Shown here piece by piece: positions 30,644 through 40,204 of a stretch of 64,000 nucleotides of DNA (positions are counted from its first letter, which is position 1; each line of letters starts with the position of its first letter). This stretch comes from Capra hircus (Eukaryota; Chordata; Mammalia; Artiodactyla; Bovidae). The stretch is taken from contig NC_030823.1 in the NCBI RefSeq assembly GCF_001704415.2, positions 77,562,458 through 77,626,457 of the forward strand. The letters run 5' to 3'. The notes under the pieces are model-generated. The model ran no database searches and had not been told where the DNA came from. It saw only the letters and a list, made by a program, of their open reading frames with translations. Both the position numbers and the translations under genes were made by a program.

Positions 30644-32500
30644 TGAAGCAGAATGGATTTACTTCTCTTTTCCTCCGTCATCAACAGGCCCTGCCCTGAC
30701 CCCCGCTCTGACTCCTATAACAAGATCTCCTGTCGCCGCGGGAAAAATTTACTGTCTCCTCTCCTTCTCATTGAGCCCGAGTGAGGGCTGCCGTCACCTT
30801 CAGTGAACTGAGTCCACGGGAGATTTAACTAAACGCCAGGCCTAGTTTAAAAACTAAGGCAGTGCATTTCCTGCAAAGCAGGAGGCGTTCAAAGGCATCT
30901 GTTTGCCCACGGCACGATTTTCTAACAAGCGAAACCTTTCTTTGGGCTACGTTTAAGGCAAAGCCACGAGTGGGCCCCCAACCTCACTATTTCAATGTGG
31001 TGCCCTGAACGTGAAGCTCTCGTTAAAACGACACACCTTAAGAGCTCTCTGTTCATCATCGTTACCGGAAGAAGACAGATGTCCCCACGGCACTGAAGTC
31101 ATTTTGAAGGTTACTCGAAAACAGAAATTGTTAACCGTGCAAAAATATCGTATGTGATATGCCTAAACGGAGCCGCGTCCAATTCCACTTCGATAACTAC
31201 GCAGAGACGCAAGAGGAAATAAAGACATCGGATTAAACATTCGAAGGAGATGTGCTCTAGCAACTTTCTTCATGGTGATATTTTCAAATACCTTGTCAAA
31301 AAGGACTCTTCAGCAGCGACTTCAAAAATACCCAGATAATAAGTCTCAGCCTGTTTGAACATTCACGACTGAAATACAAGCATGGAGCATAAACCCACAT
31401 TTATGAAATGTACCCAATCTTAATAATCAGCTTAAAATACTTAAGCAATCAAAACGGGTATTTGCAAACGCTCCTGTCAACAACATGGCAATTAAAAGAC
31501 TGAGGTGTGATGGTTTATTCCATCTCACTAAAGCCTTAACGCCAAATTTCCACTCCCTCTTTAATTTTCAATTCTTCCACCCTCCCTGCTTCACAGCTCC
31601 TGGCTATTGGCTTTTACAATCTGTCCCCAGAGAGTGAGGAGTTATTACCCCTGTCGATGGAAGAGAAAGGGATGTTATTCCCTTGTCACCCTCTGCGGCT
31701 CCAGCAGATTCCGAGCGCTGATGGATAGCCTTCACTGGAGAGAGGCTGCTGAGGCGCTGTGAGTCCTCGGGCCTGTCAGATCCATCCACCTGTGCCCCTG
31801 GCATTACTTACTGGAGTCGGAGTGACACTCGGTGTCCCCAGAGATGACCGAAAACCTCCAGGAGCAAGCCCTGCACGGGCCGCCCTGCTGCCCAGGGGTA
31901 AACGCCTTGCAGGTGCCCAGGGCGCCCGGCAGAAAGGATGCTACACCTTGGCATCTTTGGCATCATGGTGAACACAAGAGTGGATGGGCCAAGCCCTCAC
32001 AATGGCACCAAGTGTGTCTTTCAAGGCGCTGAGTCTGTATAAACTCACAAGAAAGCTAAGGGAGCTAAGGGGACGCGGCCACCCTCGCCAGACTGCTCTC
32101 CAGCGTTTGGTTCTTCTTGTCGCTGTGACTTCATCATTCCATCCTGGCAGCCAGGACACTGGGACTCTCCACTTAATTAATAACTTTCAGGACCATGTTT
32201 CTTTCTCTCAGATTCAAAATAGGAATCACCGCTTCCATCGACTGTCAAAAAGTCATTATCTATAGAATGATTTTTAAAATTTTATTATGAAAAAGATAAT
32301 AGATTACCTGGCCAGAAAATATCAGCCAGAGGTACCCCATCCCAAGGAAGTGTCAGGCTCTAAATGGCGAGATGTTTCCTGTTTTGTTCTGTTTTTTAAT
32401 CAAATCCACACTCTTACATATTTACTTTTCAATAAGTTTAGATCCTTGAAGGGGACAGCATCCCACGGACTCTGTGTCTAACGGCCTCAGCAAGAAGGTG

Positions 32501-32832
32501 CTGTGCTGGGCTTAGTCGCTCAGTCATGTCCGACTCTGTGCAACCCGCTGGACTATAGCCCCCCAGGCTCCTCTGTCCATGGAATTCTCCAGGCAAGAAT
32601 ACTGGAGTGGGTTGCCATGCCCTCCTCTGGGGGATCTTCCCGACCCGGGGATCAAACCCAGGTCTTGCACATTGAGGGCGGATCCTTTACTGTCTGAGCC
32701 ACCAGGGAAGCCCAAGAATTCTGGAGTGGGCAGCCTATCCCTTCTCCAGGAGATCTTCCCGACCCAAGAATCTAGCTGGGGTCTCCTGCATGGCAGGTGG
32801 ATTCTTTACCAGCTGAGCTTCCAGGGAAGCCC
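32501..32832 (-). mobile_element. Bov-tA with duplicated tRNA unit (dimeric form)
   Basis: A complete Bov-tA (32501-32713, ending 'gagccaccagggaagccc') is followed without a break by a second tRNA-Glu part (32714-32832: 'aagaattctggagtggg' to 'gagcttccagggaagccc'). The same architecture occurs at 60358-60669. Confidence 0.88.
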
Positions 32833-32866
32833 AGCAGGAAGGTAGCTTCGGGACTCGGCAGAAGCC

Positions 32867-32940
32867 AAGCCACTGTTCCACGCATGCGAATTATCTTTCC
32901 CCAAAGCCACTGTTCCACGCACGCGAATTATCTTTCCCCA
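32867..32940. repeat. 37-bp tandem duplication
   Basis: Two copies of 'aagccactgttccacgca' plus its downstream half, period 37, one transition difference (catgcg/cacgcg). Confidence 0.9.
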
Positions 32941-33374
32941 CGTGACTCTGGTTTTGTGAGGACCTCCCCTCAGAGTTGCTGTTGTGCTTGGCATTGTACA
33001 CGTTAGCCAGCACATCCCTTGCCTAGACAGAATTCAGCTTCCTCTCTAGCATACACACCCTCAGTTTTCAAGAGAGTTGCATGTTCCCTCTGGTTCCTTG
33101 GATCTGGCTTCTAACGGGCAAACTTGGCCCACACCTTCCAGACACATTTGTTGTGGTAGGGGTCCCGTTCCCAGCAGGCGGGGGCACTCATTCTCAGGGG
33201 ACAGGGGACCAGCATCACCAGCCCCAGGTCTCCTCCATCCTGCCCTGCGTGTCGCTGGCATCCACAGACATCATTAGCTGGTACAGCTTCGAGCCACATC
33301 GCCCCCTTGCCGAGGTGCACAGCTGAGCCTGAGTCCACAGTTCAGCTGCTCTATACTGTGAGAAATTTCTTTGT
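32941..33374. other. Unannotated unique stretch
   Basis: Nothing recognised in 430 bp. Confidence 0.4.
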
Positions 33375-33540
33375 TAAAAAGAATATTTATTTATTTGAGT
33401 GTGTTGGGTCTTAGCTGTGGTGCACGGGCTCAGCTGATCTGAGGAGTGTATGTGATCTCAGTTTCCCAACAAGGGAGCGAACCCAGGTCCCCTGCGCTAG
33501 AAGGCAGATTCTTAACCACCAGACCACCAGGAAGTCCCAG
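33375..33540 (-). mobile_element. CHR-type SINE
   Basis: Tail 'aatatttatttatttgag', 'gtgttgggtcttagctgtgg', 'cccaacaagggagcgaac' and the head end 'gaccaccaggaagtccc'. Confidence 0.82.
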
Positions 33541-34429
33541 AAATTTCTTAGCGAGGCGCAGAGAACTTTTATCCTCTTTGTCTCTGGTTTGCCCCGCACA
33601 TCTATCCTCCCTGCTGTCTTTACCCTGAGGTGAGGGGTCAATAGGCTCTGCAGTCTTCGCTCGGGAGGCCTGGAGACCTGCCCTGTGAGTCAGGAGGTCC
33701 CCATCCACACGAGGTCAAGGTCAGAGACCCCAGCCTGTGTCTGGACTCCAAGACCCTTTGGTCACAAGACTTACCAGGACCTGATTCCTCCACCTGTACT
33801 TTTATTTGTTTATAAATTAGACACCACCAGCGGTCCCAAGGATCCTCAGAACCAAATGTGCTTTGGAATTTTCCGATTTCAGCAAGGTCACAGGGCGCCG
33901 GTCATCACACAACATTCCCAGGGCTCCGGGGTGCCCCCTTTCCCACCCGACACGAGGGGGCGTCAGGACTTCTGCAGACACCTGTGCTTATGCTGAGGAC
34001 TCGGACAACTGTGCTCAGTAAAAGCTGCAAATAGCCACACACCCATTCCAGTCAGCTCAGGCTAAGTCCACAAACGAATTACAAACTAGCTTGTGCATTT
34101 CAGAGCTTTTGGACATCAGGATAAGGGATTGCAAACCTCTACTGCCACACAGTTATGGGGTAAAACTTAGGTCAAAAAGATAGGCTAAAGGGAGATGAGA
34201 TAGAAACGGGAGCACTCATGTTCCCCTTCAGCAGGCCCACAGTCTGCGAACTCTATCTTGGAAACCGCTGGACACCAGCAGACACACTGTTCCCAGGCTC
34301 CAGGAGGGGTGTGCACAGCTGAAAACTGCTCCAGGCAGAAGGACGCGGGGCCACTTAACAGTGCCCCGGTTCTCCCTGCCCCAAGAGGAAATGCAAAACT
34401 TCACCTTGGCTACATTAAAAGCCAAGGCC
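33541..34429. other. Unannotated unique stretch
   Basis: No repeat recognised in 890 bp. A strong minus-strand donor-like word (ctggtaagt) lies at 33770-33778, but no acceptor supports an exon upstream of it. Confidence 0.4.
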
Positions 34430-34610
34430 CAGGGACTTCCCTGGTGGTCTAGCGGTTAAGAATCCACCTTCCAATGCAGGGGACGACGGTCCCATCCCTG
34501 GTCTAGGAACTAAGATCCCACATGCCACGGGGCAACTAAGCCGTCACGCCACAGCCAGAGAAGCCTGCTCACGGCAACGAAGACCCAGTGCAGTCGAAAC
34601 AAGCCAGTGT
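34430..34610 (+). mobile_element. CHR-type SINE
   Basis: 'gggacttccctggtggtc', 'tctagcggttaagaatcc', 'gatcccacatgccacggg', 'aacgaagacccagtgcag'. Low divergence in the head. Confidence 0.88.
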
Positions 34611-34869
34611 CCATGCCAACCCGCCCAGTCTCTCCCTCCTAAAGACACACAATGCCTGCCTAGGTAGACTCACGGATAACCGGGACGGAGGAGGAGAGGT
34701 CGCAACTTGGGGTAAGCAAAAGTCCCTTTGCTAAACTGGCTTGTTTATTAATGACTGGGGAACACATGAACAAGTGTTTGCCTGTGTGTTCACTAGAACT
34801 CTTCCAAGGATGAACAACCGATTTTGTTTCTCTAGAACTGACTCAGTCTTACCAGTTCTCACGGTAATA
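34611..34869. other. Unannotated unique stretch
   Basis: Nothing recognised. Confidence 0.4.
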
Positions 34870-34945
34870 TTGGGTTGGCCAAAAAATTCATTTGGGTTTC
34901 TCCACTTTGAGGGAAAAACCTGAACCACGTTTTTGGCCAACCCAA
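34870..34945. mobile_element. Mariner-derived MITE (76 bp)
   Basis: Left terminal inverted repeat 'ttgggttggccaaaaa' and right end 'tttttggccaacccaa' are reverse complements, with further pairing inward, so the whole 76 bp folds as one hairpin. It is preceded by TA, the mariner target dinucleotide; the right TA has become CA. No transposase is encoded. This hairpin type is abundant in ruminants. Confidence 0.85.
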
Positions 34946-35673
34946 CATTTTAGTACGGGTCAGTAATCTTATTTCCCACTCTGAGCTCTGCTATCCCCGT
35001 CCCCAGGGACCTGGTGAACCAAGGCACAAGAAAGGCTGAGGCACATAGACAAAGGGTAGGTTTTTGCTTGAAAGCTTCAGTGAAGGGCTTTAAAAATTGT
35101 AGCATAAAGCCCTTTCCACAAAGAGCTACCATTCAGCGTAAGCGGCTCTTGCCGCAGCCATGATGGTCAAGCCCTCGCTTGCTCTTCTCCACATTTTGTT
35201 TTCATGAGAAGCACAATACGGAGACCACGTGAGGGGTGGGTGGCATCGGGGAACACCTAGACTGCTCCTAAAGACGGTCACTGCCTTCCCTCTGCACTTC
35301 CCCTTGGACTCACGCTTAGCTTGCTTCTACTTAGCCCCCAGAGGCAGTGCTTTTCCCATCATGGGTCAAGGCCCCTGTGGCAGTACTAGGAGCTCAAGCA
35401 GAGAGTGGACCCTACCCCCCCTCTTCCTCCACTGCCCCCCACTCCTCCCATCATCTCCCACCGAGGGGCCTGGGTCTGATGGGACAGAAAAGCATCTCTG
35501 TCGATTAATGCAGAAAGTTTTAGAAGTTCACGCCAGCTGTGCTCTTATTCACAAGTCCCTCAGTTTGACCCTCACAAGTACCAATTAAAGGAATGATATT
35601 ACAAAGCCGTTTCAGCTCTGGAGTCAGTATTCCACGCCCGGAGGAATTCCATTTGCATATAATTTGTGCTTAC
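34946..35673. other. Unique DNA downstream of the exon (minus-strand sense)
   Basis: No recognised repeat in 730 bp. By position it is intron following the 35674-35860 exon. Confidence 0.4.
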
Positions 35674-35860
35674 CTCATGTCAGCATTTATCAAAATGTCC
35701 TGAGCCTCTTTTTCAACAAAGACAGGCTTCTTAACACCCAGAGTTGTGAGATTCCCCAAAGAGGGCTGATCAATCTCAGATCCAAGTTCGAAAACTGCCC
35801 TAAATACAAACTCTCCTAAATATCCAGGAACACAGAGATTTAAATTCACCAAAATTTCCC
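35674..35860 (-). CDS. Internal coding exon of an unidentified gene (187 bp)
   Basis: Read on the minus strand, a pyrimidine-rich tract ending 'tgtctttctcttttcag' abuts the exon start at 35860. The exon ends at 35674 with 'acatgag' followed by a consensus donor 'gtaagc'. The frame is open throughout: two bases complete a split codon (phase 1 entry), then 61 codons from EILVNLNLCV to EAQDILINADM, then two bases of the next split codon. Codon third positions are AT-rich, unlike the GC-driven chance frames elsewhere. The peptide alternates hydrophobic residues (LVNLNLCV, GEFVFRAVFELG), suggesting beta strands, followed by a charged helical-looking end (FVEKEAQDILINAD). I do not recognise the protein. 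No second exon was found in the window, so neighbouring introns are likely longer than several kilobases. An in-frame ATG at 35936 lies in the intron and is not a start. Confidence 0.72.
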
Positions 35861-36154
35861 CTGAAAAGAGAAAGACATTCTTTGTCGCCTGCATTGTGAA
35901 ATGTGTTTTGTAGTTTATTATATATTTGTCTCCCATTCACGTCATAGCTTCAGCCAAAAAAAAATATACATATCGCCATTGTGTAAAGACATTGTCTAAT
36001 TCACACTGGACGGTCCAGTAGAACCCTAGCTCAGGACCTCTTCAAGGTGTCAGACCAATTCCAGCCATGTTGCCAGGAGGTAATTCTGTACCCCAGTTGA
36101 CAGAAAGACAAACGAGTAAGCAGGTCACCTTATCCACAGTGCTGCTTTTGAGTT
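35861..36154. other. Intron upstream of the exon
   Basis: Holds the acceptor polypyrimidine tract next to 35861 (minus sense). The rest is unremarkable. Confidence 0.45.
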
Positions 36155-36400
36155 CTAGAGCAGCCCTGTCCATAGAAACACACCAGCCACATACTAAACT
36201 TCACATTTTCTTGTAGCCACTTTAAAAAAGGGAAACAGAAACAGAGGAAATTTTACAGATATATTGTTTCATTTAAATGCTATTATTCCAACATGTAATT
36301 TACAGAACAAAATCATTAACATGGTGTTTTATGATCTTTATTTCATAGAAATCTTTGAAACACAACGTATACTTTACAGTCAGAAGGTTTTTCGATTTCA
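36155..36400. mobile_element. Old DNA-transposon relic (medium-reiterated type)
   Basis: 'gccctgtccatagaaacac', 'ccagccacatac', 'ttttcttgtagccacttt', 'ttccaacatgtaatttac' and 'gaaacacaacgtatactttac' follow the order of a common non-autonomous mammalian DNA-transposon family. I cannot name the family securely. Confidence 0.45.
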
Positions 36401-37042
36401 ACTATAAATTTTCATCAGATATAATGGATACATTTAGGTTTTACAAAATTCAAAGTAAAAAATGCAGACTCACGTACTTATTTTGTTCCGAATCATACTG
36501 AAAGCTTTTGGATAACTGACTCGAGTCACCCTTTTTCCTATTTTAATTTTACTTTTAATTTGTCACAACTTAAAATTGAGTTTTCCAAGTTGTAGGAACT
36601 ACTTTGCAAGCACATGGTGGCCTCGTGTGGCCGAGCGGGACTGAACTGGACGCAGCGCCTCCTGAGCAGGCGACAGGCTAGGGGCGGGAGCAGCCTCACG
36701 CTGCACACCCGGGGCCCCGCAGCTGGGCAAGCGGCCCGTCCCCGCGGGCTGTGTCCTCAGCGCTGCAGGGGAGCCCCCTGCTGCCACGCAGGCTGCTGGA
36801 GGTGGTGGGAGGGCGGTTCCCATCCCACCATCCAGTCCCCTCGCAAGAGCCCGTCTCTCTCAAGCTCTGATCAGGAAGTGCACCCACGATGAGGATCATG
36901 GGCCACAGGAGTGATTACAGGACCCAGACGGCCCCGGTCAGGGAGGGCGTGAAAGACCAGGGGTGCATCAGAGCCGGCACAGGTGGGGACAGGTGGACAC
37001 AGGTGGGACTCAGGGATGCTTAGAGAGCCAGACACAGGGTAG
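36401..37042. other. Unique stretch, GC-rich from 36.6 kb
   Basis: 36600-36900 is GC-rich with moderate CpG. Frames there run on both strands and have no exon signals. Confidence 0.4.
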
Positions 37043-37370
37043 ACCTTGCTGCTGCTGCTGTTTGGTCACTAAGCCGTGTCCAACTCTCCTGCGACCCCGT
37101 GGACTGCAGCACACCAGGCTCCCACCCCTCTCCTCCACCATCTCCTGAAGTTTTCTCAAACTCATGTTTGAGTCAATGATGCTATACAACCATCTCATCC
37201 TCTGTCGTCCCCTTCTCCTCCTGCCCTCAATCTTTCCCAGCATCGGGGTCTTTTCCAATGAGTCGGCTCTTCACGTCAGGTAGCCAGAGTATTGGAGCTT
37301 CAGCATCAGTCCTTGCAAAGAATATTCAGGGTTTATTTCCATTAGGATTGACTGGTTTGATCTTCCGTCT
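37043..37370 (-). mobile_element. BovB 3' end with (GCT)n tail
   Basis: 'ttgctgctgctgctgtttgg', 'ccaactctcctgcgacc', 'catcctctgtcgtccccttc', 'gagtattggagcttcagc', 'ttgactggtttgatc'. Reverse-oriented, 5' truncated. Confidence 0.9.
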
Positions 37371-37574
37371 CTTTATTAGAAGGATAAAAGTCAAGGTCTC
37401 CAGCAGATTCTAGCAATTACTCTCAGAAATTCTAATGGTCAAGAAGTTTGATGCCTTTTTAACTGCATCCAACTTTCATGTTAGATGTTCCCACATTTAC
37501 ATCGCAAATTAAAGTCTGAGAATATGTGTATTAAGATCAACAAGTTCACAAAATTGTTTAAAATGTATGTAGGA
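37371..37574. other. Short unannotated gap
   Basis: AT-rich, nothing recognised. Confidence 0.4.
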
Positions 37575-37668
37575 TACATATATATATAATTACGACTGAT
37601 TCATGTTGATGTATAGCAGAGACCACCGCAACATTGTAAAGCAATTATCCTCCCCCAAAAAAAAAGAA
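37575..37668 (+). mobile_element. L1 3' terminal stub
   Basis: 'tatataattacgactgattc', 'acattgtaaagcaattatcc', then an A-rich tail with (gaaa)n. Same L1 end as at 24122-24230. Confidence 0.82.
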
Positions 37669-37694
37669 AGAAAGAAAAGTATGTATAAACGGAT

Positions 37695-38375
37695 AAAATA
37701 AATACTGTACGGTTCTATTTGTATGAGGTCCCCAGAGTAGGCACATTAATAGACAGGAAATGGAAAGGCGGTTGCCAGGAGCTGGGGGAGGGGGAGCGTT
37801 TGAAGGGCGGGGCTTTGGTTCAGGGAGGAGGAGCTGGGGAGGGGGATAGTTTAAGGGGCGGGGCTTCAGCTTGGGAAGAGGAGCTGGGGGAGGGGAGAGT
37901 TTGAGGGGCGGGGCTTTGGTTCAGGGAGGAGGAGCTGGGGGAGGGGGAGAGCTTAGGGGGCGGGGCTTCAGCTTGGGAAGAGGGAGAGTTTGAGGGGGCG
38001 GGGCTTTGGTTCAGGGAGGAGGAGCTGGGGGAGGGGGAGAGTTTAAGGGGCGGGGCTTTGGTTCAGGGAGGAGGAGCTGGGGGAGGGGGAGAGCTTGAGG
38101 GGCGGGGCTTTGGTTCAGCGAGGAGGAGCTGGGGGACGGGGAGAGTTTGAGGGGGCGGGGCTTCAGTTCAGGGAGGAGGAGCTGGGGAGGGGGAAGAGTT
38201 TGAGGGGCGGGGCTTCGGTTTGGGAGGAGGAGAAAGTCTGGGGATAGACGTGGTGACGGCTGCACAGGACTGAAAGGACTGACGGCTGAAAGGACTTATA
38301 GCCACTGGACTCACAACACCTAAAAATGGTTCACATGCTAAATCTTCATTCACCACAATAAAAAAAAAAAGCGAG
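37695..38375 (+). mobile_element. L1M-type 3' UTR carrying a minisatellite
   Basis: Left part: 'ctatttgtatgaggtccc', 'gacaggaaatggaaaggcgg', 'ttgccaggagctgggggagg'. Right part: 'gtctggggatagacgtggtg', 'acggctgcacaggactg', 'aaaaatggttcacatgc' and 'caccacaataaaaaa'. These are the ordered blocks of an old mammalian L1 3' UTR. The tandem array listed next lies between the G-rich tract and the right part. Confidence 0.8.
37777..38232 (+). repeat. ~52-bp minisatellite with nine regularly spaced GC boxes
   Basis: Each unit has the order 'aggagctgggggaggggga', 'gagtttgag', 'gggcggggc', 'tttggttcaggg'. GC boxes (GGGCGGGGC core) start at about 37805, 37855, 37905, 37957, 37995, 38047, 38099, 38152 and 38204, that is 50-53 bp apart except one 38-bp short unit. 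Eight of nine carry the full GGGGCGGGGC Sp1/KLF consensus. The G-rich part is also quadruplex-capable. The array expanded from the L1 3' UTR G-rich tract in which it sits. Confidence 0.92.
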
Positions 38376-38429
38376 TGCTTATTGAACCTGCCTCACTACA
38401 CAAACTGTTCCCTAGAACTGGACTTGCTT

Positions 38430-38622
38430 GTGCGCAGTCGTGTTCGACTCTGTGGTCCGCTAGACCATAGCCCGTCAGGCTCCTCCGCTCGTGGGATTCT
38501 CCAGGGAAGGATACTGGAGCGGGTTGTCACGCCCACCTCAAGGGTATCTTCCCTACTCAGGGACTGAACCCGCATCTCCTGCAGTGCTAACCCTAACCCT
38601 AACCCAAGGAAGCCTGGGAAGC
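38430..38622 (-). mobile_element. Bov-tA SINE interrupted by telomeric repeat
   Basis: Runs normally from 'gtcgtgttcgactctgtgg' to 'gaacccgcatctcctgca'. The next ~30 bp expected (the 'ggcagattctttaccactgagccaccag' type segment) are missing and replaced by telomere-type repeats, after which 'gaagcctgg' closes the SINE. Confidence 0.85.
38587..38605. repeat. Interstitial telomeric repeat, three units
   Basis: CTAACCCTAACCCTAACCC, perfect vertebrate telomere sequence (C-strand) for 19 bp, inside a SINE. Confidence 0.95.
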
Positions 38623-38639
38623 TGGATGATGGCCCAGAG

Positions 38640-39110
38640 AAAACACCCAGGCCCTAATCCGTGGAATGTGAGAATGGTTGTCGGCAAGATGGACTTTGCA
38701 GGTGTGATTCAGATAAGGATGCTGAGATGAAGATCCTGGATTAACATAAGGATGCTGGATTGTCTGGGTGCACCTCAGCTGTGATCACCGCGCCCCTATA
38801 GGTGACAGGGAGAAGATCTGACAGAAAAGAAAGTCAGGGGAGGACAGCCGCTCCCTGCCAGCTCCGAAAGTGAGAAAGACATCCGGAGCCCCGGGATCCC
38901 AGAGTGCCACTCTGGAAGCTGGAAGAGGCAGGGACCTGGGCTCCTCCAAGGGGCCTCGGAAGGACCGCAGCACTGCTGGCAACTTGACTGTGGTTCCCTG
39001 AGCTGACTTCAGACCCTGACCTCCAGAACAGTGAGAGAAGGGTGTGCTATTTGTACACTCTTAGTTTATAGTAGTAGTTTGTTACAGCAAGAAGCTAATA
39101 CATATATGCT
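38640..39110 (+). mobile_element. Old LTR-type repeat, MaLR-like
   Basis: Ordered relics: 'ccctaatccgtggaatgtg', 'ctttgcaggtgtgattcag', 'gatcctggattaacataag', 'agaagctggaagaggcaggg'-like 'ggaagctggaagaggcag', 'ctgacctccagaacagtg' and 'agtttgttacagcaag' with 'ctaatacat'. This is the layout of an ancient MaLR-class LTR. No coding sequence. Family assignment is tentative. Confidence 0.5.
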
Positions 39111-39166
39111 GCTCATATATTTATATAACAAACATCTTTTCTGCAATACAGTGTTACTAACTATAG

Positions 39167-39358
39167 GCTTCCCAGGCGGCTCAGTGGTGCAGAATCCGCC
39201 TGCCAACACAGGAGCTGTGGATTCCATCCCTGGATCAGGAAGATGCCCTGGAGAAGGAAATGGCACCCACTCCAGTAGTCTTGCCTGCAGAACCCCATGG
39301 ACAGAGGAGCCTGGCCGGCTACAGTCCAGGGAGTTGCAGAGTCAGAGCACACACTCAT
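39167..39358 (+). mobile_element. Bov-tA SINE
   Basis: 'ggcttcccaggcggctcag', 'gatcaggaagatgccctgg', 'gaggagcctggccggctac', and the end 'gttgcagagtcagagc'. Confidence 0.9.
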
Positions 39359-39634
39359 GTTATTAGCTGTGGTCTCCATATATTACATCCCCAGGAATTA
39401 TTTACATTATAATTGAAAATTTGTACCTCATATTTTAATAGTAAAACTATTTTTGATACAAAACATCTTATATATTAGTTATAGTCCCATTTTTCATCTT
39501 GGAAAGCTTTGTATTAAGGATGTTATATTAAATGGTATTGGTATCTCCAAATTATAATCAAATAATTCTCTTTGAAAATTCGAAATATAAAGTACTCAGC
39601 ATAAGCAGAATACCCTTTGACATAAATCAGGCAG
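39359..39634. other. AT-rich unannotated gap
   Basis: Nothing recognised. Confidence 0.4.
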
Positions 39635-39866
39635 TATTTCGGGGGCTCTGTCTCCTAAAGCTAAAGAAATAAAGCCAAAAGTAAACAAATGGGATCCAAT
39701 TTAACATAAAAGGTTTTGCACAGCAAAATAAATCATCAAGATGAAAACACACCTTAATGCAGGAGAGAATATTTGCAAATTGTATGACTGACAGTTCACA
39801 GCAGTGCTGTTCACAATAGTCAAGACGTGGAAGCAACCAAAATGTCCGTCAACAGGCGAACAAATT

Positions 39867-40002
39867 AAGAAGACATGGTATAATGTTATGGGGAGGGAGG
39901 TGGGAGGGGGGTTCATGTTTGGGAACGCATGTAAGAATTAAAGATTTTAAAATTTAAAAAATAAAAAAATAAATAAAATTAAAAAAAAAAAGAAGACATG
40001 GT
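39867..40002 (+). mobile_element. Nested L1 stub with 13-bp TSD
   Basis: The word 'aagaagacatggt' occurs at 39867-39879 and 39990-40002. Between them are ~60 bp of L1 3' end ('ggggagggaggtgggagg', 'ttcatgtttgggaacgc') and an A-rich tail. The host L1 reads continuously once one copy of the repeat and the insert are ignored, so this is an extremely 5'-truncated retrotransposition event into an older L1. Confidence 0.9.
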
Positions 40003-40204
40003 CTATATACATAATGGAATGCTACTCAGCCATAAAAAAGTAGGCAATTCTGCCATTTGCGACAATGTGGGTGGACCTAGACAGTATTATACTTAGTGAA
40101 ATAAATCATCCAGAGAAAGACAAATACTCTATGTTATCACTTATTTGTGGAATTAAAAAAAAAAGAAATGAATGTGTCTAACAAAACAGACACAGAGAAC
40201 AAAC

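Larger units (their letters stand above)
28880..32500. other. 3.6-kb repeat-free block, candidate conserved non-coding cluster
   Basis: No BovB, L1 or SINE could be recognised from 28.88 to 32.50 kb, against roughly one per 500 bp elsewhere. Composition shifts in islands: AT-rich homeodomain-style words (caaattaatattcatgac near 29850; attcattatgcaag near 30150; ttttaattaacactcc near 30238) alternate with GC-rich islands (30420-30610). No frame shows splice-site support. This is how clusters of conserved developmental enhancers look, but conservation cannot be tested here. Confidence 0.5.

Noticed and set aside
33770..33860. A good minus-strand donor (ctg|gtaagt) with a short open frame upstream of it.
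   Set aside because: No acceptor with a pyrimidine tract exists at the other end, so a second exon of the orphan gene is not supported.
38640..39110. Possible gene or processed pseudogene right of the telomeric patch.
   Set aside because: The block order fits an old LTR-type repeat, and no frame is preserved.
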